From positions 22,595,344-22,659,343 of the forward strand of contig NC_088717.1 of the NCBI RefSeq assembly GCF_963576615.1: DNA of 64,000 bases, read 5' to 3'. Position 1 is the first letter of the stretch. Every line of letters begins with the position of its first letter. Below are positions 59,545 through 64,000 of this stretch, piece by piece. A program made the translations under genes and the position numbers. The DNA is from Watersipora subatra. Lineage: Eukaryota; Bryozoa; Gymnolaemata; Cheilostomatida; Watersiporidae. Under the pieces are notes generated by a model. That model was not told where the DNA came from. It did no database searches and was given only the letters and a program-made list of their open reading frames with translations.

Positions 59545-60106
59545 TTAAGACAAGTTTAACAACCTACCGACGACCACTGGAAGATCAGACGTGACATCTG
59601 CTCCCATTATAAGGCGAGAAAGCCACGCCGAGGATTGGCGTAAGGCCGGATCAGTTGAAATTTCAGGCACTACAAGGAACCAATAGTGGAAAGAAGCATT
59701 AGCACTGACATCAGGCACGACGGAATAAGAAAACGGACGAAAATAACAAAAAAAAAAAAGAAGTTCCCACTTACAAGCAGTCGGGACAGTGATACGCGCT
59801 AGGATGGTGCCCACCCCAGCCATAATCGTACCCCAAGCATCCTTGCTAGTAATATCCACAGCGGGTGCACCGGTCGTCAAGCTTATACAGGCGCTGACCT
59901 TGCCGAAACAAGTGCACCTAGTAAGGTCACATGGCTAAAAGGAAAAGATTCAACCCAAAAATTGTCCACAGGCACGAACTACTATCATCTAGTAATCACT
60001 CATACGCATATGATTAAAGAAATAAACTTACCGCTTCTGTGATGGGATAAGGCCAAACCAACGGCCAAAGTATAATCAAGAAAAACACAACCCTGTGGCT
60101 GTACAT
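59545..60106 (-). CDS. Antisense gene AS2: secreted-type protein, three exons
   Basis: Minus-strand model: exon 1 60106-60032 (25 codons, phase 0, donor gaagcg|gtaagt), exon 2 59934-59775 (acceptor ccttttag, donor ctgctt|gtaagt) and exon 3 59669-59545 (acceptor ccttgtag, stop TAA). Total 119 residues. Exon 1 encodes a signal peptide (MYSHRVVFFLIILWPLVW). Exon 2 starts PCDLTRCTCFGKVSAC with four Cys. Exon 3 has SSAWLSRLIMGADVTSD. Introns are 97 and 105 nt. Intron 2 is a multiple of three without stops, so retaining it gives a 154-residue isoform. CCAAT and GGGCGG sites lie upstream near 60205-60245. No family recognised. It lies wholly inside the retroelement. Confidence 0.6.
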
Positions 60107-60555
60107 GTTTTCCCTTCAATTACACAAAGAAGAATGAAGGGAACAAGACTAAGAACTCGCCGTAGGACAGTATACTGATCATATGACACCAGATGGGCTC
60201 CATCATTGGCCAATATCTTCCCACCAGCCAACCAGTAGCTCCGCCCACTTTCCAAGATCAACGATTGCGCAAACCATTGAAGCGACCTCCAGACAGGAAT
60301 AGAACAACTACAAGCTAACTACACTTAATACATCATCACACAGTCAAGCGTTGATTAACTAGATTCAAGGTTAACATGACTTATTACGAAATATCCCCGC
60401 TACGACTGACAAAATCAACGACACGATGATGATGACTAATTGACAACCATTATTCTCCTAGCCACCCCAACCTGACAGCCACAGCAGCTTCTTCCGGTAA
60501 ACTACAAAGGACAGCCGATTGAAACACATGCAAACAAGTTCAGCTATTTACAAGA

Positions 60556-60561
60556 TTTATT
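60556..60561 (-). terminator. Polyadenylation signal of AS1
   Basis: AATAAA on the minus strand, about 60 bases after the AS1 stop codon. Confidence 0.5.
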
Positions 60562-60621
60562 ACGCGAGGTATTGAGGTATACAGTAGAGGAAGGAAAGGC
60601 TAAAATTAATAGAAGGACTAA

Positions 60622-61316
60622 TTACACCCCGTTAGCACACTCACACCAGAGATCTCGGTGGGTAAAATTACCGCAATCGGTACAAAACCGAGCCCCGTGG
60701 ACGCACCGCCTATAGCCTCTCCGTACCCAGGCCAGACATTGCGGCCCACACTCTGTCGAGTTTGTTGACCCCACCGCCTCCGCCTCCTCCTCCTCCTCCT
60801 CCAAACTTTCCTCCCCTGCTGGGAGCCCTCGCGGAGCTTGTAGCCTATAATGAAAACATGGAACTTCTGCATGACCACTGATTCAGATACGGAGGATGAC
60901 AAGATGATACAGATATACATAAACACGCCACGAAGACCCACCTAGCTTGTTCCTCCAAGTGGCGGAGGAGCCTTCCTCCCCGCCCCGAGACACTCCTCAT
61001 CATCCGGAATGACACCCCCCTCCTAGCCATCGGCACAACCCGCTGCACAGGCCTAAACAGCCCTGATGAGGTGGCCTCCGTCTGTGTGCTGGCATCCGAG
61101 GTGGAACGCCTTCGAGCACCAGGGAATTCCCTCTCGGTTATCTCACTGAGTCTACCCATATAGAACCCGATCCATACATGATTGGTGAGTACCTTGACAT
61201 AATAACATTGTACCACTTTAATCTAAAAGTTGCTCGCTTATTCTCTAACCAACTTACCTCCTCACGAATGCTAATAACTCAGCTATTACAGCGTCAATAA
61301 ACGTTCTGCTTGCCAT
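60622..61316 (-). CDS. Antisense gene AS1: cysteine-cluster protein, three exons
   Basis: Minus-strand model: exon 1 61316-61258 (MASRTFIDAVIAELLAF, donor ggag|gtaagt), exon 2 61151-60942 (acceptor atgggtag, donor gctag|gtgggt) and exon 3 60844-60622 (acceptor cattatag, stop TAA). Exons of 59, 210 and 223 nt join with phases 2 and 2, giving 163 residues. Exon 2 carries LSEITEREFPGARRRSTSD and STQTE; exon 3 has a Glu run and a C-terminal cluster of eight Cys/His-type positions (CGPQC, FCTDCGNFTH, WCEC). Introns are 106 and 97 nt. A TATA box lies 36 bases upstream and AATAAA 60 bases downstream of the stop. No family recognised; a zinc-binding regulator is an inference. Confidence 0.65.
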
Positions 61317-61351
61317 GTTTTCTGGGAATGCTGCTGAGAGCCTCCGCTCTG

Positions 61352-61359
61352 TATTTATA
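61352..61359 (-). promoter_or_regulatory. TATA box of antisense gene AS1
   Basis: The minus strand reads ggtataaatacag, placing a transcription start about 30 bases on, near 61328, just before the ATG at 61316. Confidence 0.6.
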
Positions 61360-61369
61360 CCCTGCTGTC

Positions 61370-61900
61370 GTTATGGATTCTTTGCGAACACCCATGCTTA
61401 CCACTAATTGTTGTACACCAATTGCCGCATATTAACACCTACATTTCCTTGACAGGTACACCGTGCTGTATGGTTTTATCAATAAGTAGCTGATTGATTA
61501 CCTAACTTGATTAAATACACGATTCATTCAGCCTTGAGATGGAAGCTAAATTTAGCCACTAAAAAAAAAGAAAAAAAATATAGCCATTATTGGCGTGTCT
61601 CACTCATGTAACAAAAAATTGACTTTTGAATTTTTAGGATAGACCTTATTGTGAAATAGACACGGCACATACCAGAAAACGAACTCATTTAAAACTGTTA
61701 ATTTCTATTGTGACTTTCTATTTTTTTAGGATAAGACAGGTTAGTGATGAAAGCAGATGCTTGGACAATTTTTTCTTTCTGTAGGTAGCTCCAGCAGTGG
61801 AAAGTGAAAATGTCTTACACGCAACTGAGTCATGCATGTTATAACACTTATTTTGTGATTTTAGAATTCTAAAAGACACGCCAGTTTTTGATATGATGTT
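61370..61900. other. Retroelement 3' region, nothing recognised
   Basis: AT-rich; includes a purine run (aaaaaaaaagaaaaaaaata near 61560) that could be a displaced polypurine tract. Confidence 0.4.
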
Positions 61901-61905
61901 ATGTG

Positions 61906-62085
61906 AAGTTTCTATTTCAAGATTTAGCTTTCTTTCTTGACCATAAGACCAATGACTACCCGCCGCATACAGCCACCCATACATACCGACATTCGGGAGG
62001 ACCCGTTTACTTTGCCAAGGGAGACGCAATACAAAAACCAGAACAAAAATACGCGACACCGAAAGGACAATTGACACTCACATAA
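61906..62085 (+). CDS. Possible sense-strand 3' exon near the 3' LTR
   Basis: Acceptor-like atttcaagatttag is followed by an open plus-strand stretch reading HSGGPVYFAKGDAIQKP and KGQLTLT before TAA 62083-62085. It has protein-like composition and lies where a spliced accessory exon would sit, but no partner exon was identified and the opposite strand is also open (61718-62077). Confidence 0.25.
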   Translation, partial: KFLFQDLAFFLDHKTNDYPPHTATHTYRHSGGPVYFAKGDAIQKPEQKYATPKGQLTLT

Positions 62086-62307
62086 ACCATATGGCAAACT
62101 AACAACCATATACTTCTACTACTAACCTAAACCTTATTGCTTTGAGAAAATCAAAAAAAAAAGACTTTTATTTCCACTTTTAACATCTTTATGTTTTTGA
62201 ATTTTATTCATGGTTTTGGTTTTACGAATTATTATATAATTTTTTTTTAACTCGGGTACATGGGTTTTAAATATCGTTATTCTAACCACAACTTCCCACA
62301 ACTAACC

Positions 62308-63096
62308 ACAAGCATCAAGACACCTAAGAGACATCAAAAGATTCCCTAATTGGAAATGTCAGAATTAGAATACATCAATCTTAGAAACTGATGAGTCAAC
62401 ACCGTCAACGCCCCCTGTGGGAACCGCCAAGGAATTTGGGAGTAATTATATCTATCCACCCATCACCAAGCACTACCAAAAATAACTGAACTTACCCTCA
62501 CCCTAAGCCAGTATTTTTCCATGACATATTGCGGTGCAAACGGAAACAATATTATGTAATCCTAGCATCCAGCCACAGTTTCGGCGCTCTCCATGTGACG
62601 TATCCAAAGACGGTGTTCCTTCCAATGGACTTACTCCTACAACATAGTATATGATACGAACATTATATATACCGTCCTCAGGCTATCCTAAATGCCTATA
62701 AAAACTAGCGTTTTTAGTAGCTCAGCCTCTTTGGCAGTGACATTTACAGACGTGTAAGACTGAGCTTTAAGGGCAGACACAAGCTTGCTGTTGGCGTAAG
62801 AGATTTATATCTTACTTAGTTTTACTACTTGTCATCTATCTTATATTTTAGAATTTTGCTACTTGTGTATTGGGTTTTGGTTCATAAGAATAAAGTATAA
62901 TTGACTATCATAATCCACCTTTAACATTCAACATAGCTAGGCTTGCACAAAGATCAGGGTCAAGTTATTAGCAACCATTACCTAAACATAATAAATCACA
63001 TTAGCATAGTTTAGATTGAAGTGGAACTTGTAGTCATTAATCATTGATGTTATTGTGCTGTCAAGTAAGTCAAATACTTCGATAACACATATAACA
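62308..63096 (+). repeat. 3' LTR of the 13.7-kb element
   Basis: Same length as the 5' LTR. TATA near 62697 and AATAAA at 62889-62894. The sequence just upstream (aaccacaacttcccacaact) is not purine-rich, so a classical polypurine tract is missing at this boundary. Confidence 0.92.
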
Positions 63097-63109
63097 AGGC
63101 TGCTGCTTG

Positions 63110-63755
63110 ATTTTCTTCTTGAAACATATATTGATGTGACTATATTAAGACGACTCTTGCTGAGGTTACTGAGACATTAGAAACAAACAGAAATAAATTC
63201 AATGAGATGAATAACCAACATCAGACTCTTGAAAAGTCGTATGCAGATGTTGCAAAAGCTTTGGAGCAAAATAGTCTTAAAGTTCAAGAGAATTTTGCAA
63301 GGCAGGCTAGTTCCTTGGTAGCCCAGTTGGAGGATAAAGAAAAGCAAGACAAAGACTCTGAATTTAGAGCCAAGAACCTGATCCTTTTTGGAATAGAAGA
63401 GAGTGACAATAGAGAGGAATGGGCACAGCAAGTAGACAAAATCATTAAAGATTGCCATATTGACATGAAAGTAGAAAAAAATAACAACTATAGGTTAGGT
63501 AGGTACGATGCTTCAAAGCACAAAGAGCGACCTCGCCCTCTTAGAATATCCACCAGGTCTGAAAATCAAATGTTTGAGTTGTTGAGCAGGATTAATGGCA
63601 TGAAGCTGTCAGGTATTTTTGCTAGAAAAGATCTTTCTAAAAAAGAACAAGAAGAGGATTTTCGGCTTCGAAAGGAGTTGAAAGAAACGAGGGAGGCAGA
63701 CCCAGATTCTGCGTACAAAATCAAAAAAGGGAAAATAATAAAAGTGAACAAGTAA
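63110..63755 (+). CDS. LINE ORF1 protein, C-terminal part
   Basis: Open from about 63126, first internal ATG 63207. Residues at the start are coiled-coil-like (TLEKSYADVAKALEQNSLK), followed by RAKNLILFGIEESDN and RPLRISTRSENQMFELLSR, the RRM-like region of LINE ORF1 proteins. Ends TAA 63753-63755. The 5' part is missing at the LTR junction. Confidence 0.7.
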
Positions 63756-64000
63756 TAACATCGATTAAAATCTTGCTGCTCAATGCTAGATCTGTCAGAG
63801 GCAAACTGAATGATATCCAAGTTCTGTCTTCGGAATATGATATATTGTGCATAACCGAAACCCATCTTGATCCATCATTTAATAATGAAATGATTCTGAG
63901 CTCTTCTCAAAAAATTATATACAGACATGATCGAGATTGTCATGGTGGTGGTGTTTTGTTAGCTTTGACAGCCAGTTTGCCTCAAGAACAAGTCTTTTTC
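63756..64000 (+). CDS. LINE ORF2 start, endonuclease domain (runs off window)
   Basis: Frame overlapping the end of ORF1 reads SIKILLLNARSVRGKLNDI, then DILCITETHLDPSF and GGGVLLALTASL, the N-terminal motifs of LINE AP-endonuclease, with the catalytic N and E (ITETH). It continues past the window edge. Clade cannot be set without RT. Confidence 0.75.

Larger units (their letters stand above)
49362..63096 (+). mobile_element. 13.7-kb Ty3/gypsy-type retrovirus-like element, gag-env-pol plus antisense genes
   Basis: Bounded by two 789-bp LTRs differing at about a dozen positions. Leader with a repeat array, then gag fused in frame to an envelope gene, then protease-RT and RNase H-integrase, then a 3-kb 3' region with two spliced antisense gene models. 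In known Ty3/gypsy and retroviral genomes env follows pol; here it precedes it. The right flank is a LINE. RT has a frame break near 56880 and gag a UGA at 52124, so this copy is probably non-autonomous. Confidence 0.85.

Noticed and set aside
60076..60261. Minus-strand ORF as a coding exon
   Set aside because: The overlapping ATG at 60106 in another frame gives a signal peptide that splices in phase to 59934; this longer frame does not.
60845..61216. Unspliced 123-residue minus-strand ORF
   Set aside because: The acceptor at 61152 and donor at 60941 link it in exact phase to flanking exons; the spliced AS1 model explains more of the sequence.

Overview
The window reads as repeat-rich, AT-rich nuclear DNA of a marine invertebrate, probably a spiralian (mollusc, annelid, bryozoan or relative); this is inferred from short GT-AG introns, SWIM/THAP gene families, P elements, several LINE clades and a tRNA-derived SINE, and the species cannot be fixed from sequence alone. 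Nothing bacterial is present. Almost every recognisable coding block belongs to a mobile element or to a decayed gene.

Layout. (1) 1-8894 and 23507-33608 are two direct copies of one segment (mid-90s percent identical by eye). Each holds a LINE 3' end, a three-exon SWIM-domain pseudogene (+), a THAP-type pseudogene (-), a LINE fragment between the THAP exons, nested MITEs and a (TA)n tract. Copy 2 also carries a 1.12-kb hAT-like insertion with an 8-bp target duplication, absent from copy 1. (2) 8895-20364 is mostly anonymous, with a MITE, degenerate tandem repeats and a SINE. (3) 20365-24150 is a nearly full-length but dead CR1/Jockey-like LINE whose 3' end is the start of duplication copy 2. 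(4) 34960-37080 is a decayed R2/R4-superclade LINE with a REL-type endonuclease tail. (5) 37396-42182 is a complete but dead P element with matching terminal inverted repeats and an 8-bp target duplication. A second, divergent P transposase lies on the minus strand at 43153-45242. (6) 45813-49254 is a Ty3/gypsy-type element with two LTRs, gag and protease but no reverse transcriptase or integrase. (7) 49362-63096 is a 13.7-kb Ty3/gypsy-type retrovirus-like element with 789-bp LTRs. (8) From 63097 another LINE begins (ORF1 end, endonuclease start) and runs off the window.

The most remarkable object is the 13.7-kb element. Its order is gag-env-pol rather than gag-pol-env. Env (signal peptide, many Cys and N-glycosylation sites, dibasic cleavage motif, one membrane span, PSAP and PPSY late-domain motifs in the tail) is fused in frame to Gag. 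Gag, env and the start of pol share one frame interrupted only by two UGA codons. The 5' leader has a six-copy repeat array built around TTCTGACTGTTTCGG. Between pol and the 3' LTR, on the opposite strand, I find two spliced gene models: a 163-residue model (TATA box, three exons, cysteine cluster, AATAAA) and a 119-residue model with a signal peptide. All four of their introns are GT-AG and 97-106 nt long, and the frames join exactly. This gives a candidate retrovirus-like element with antisense accessory genes. This copy carries a frame break at the end of RT, so it is probably defective by itself.
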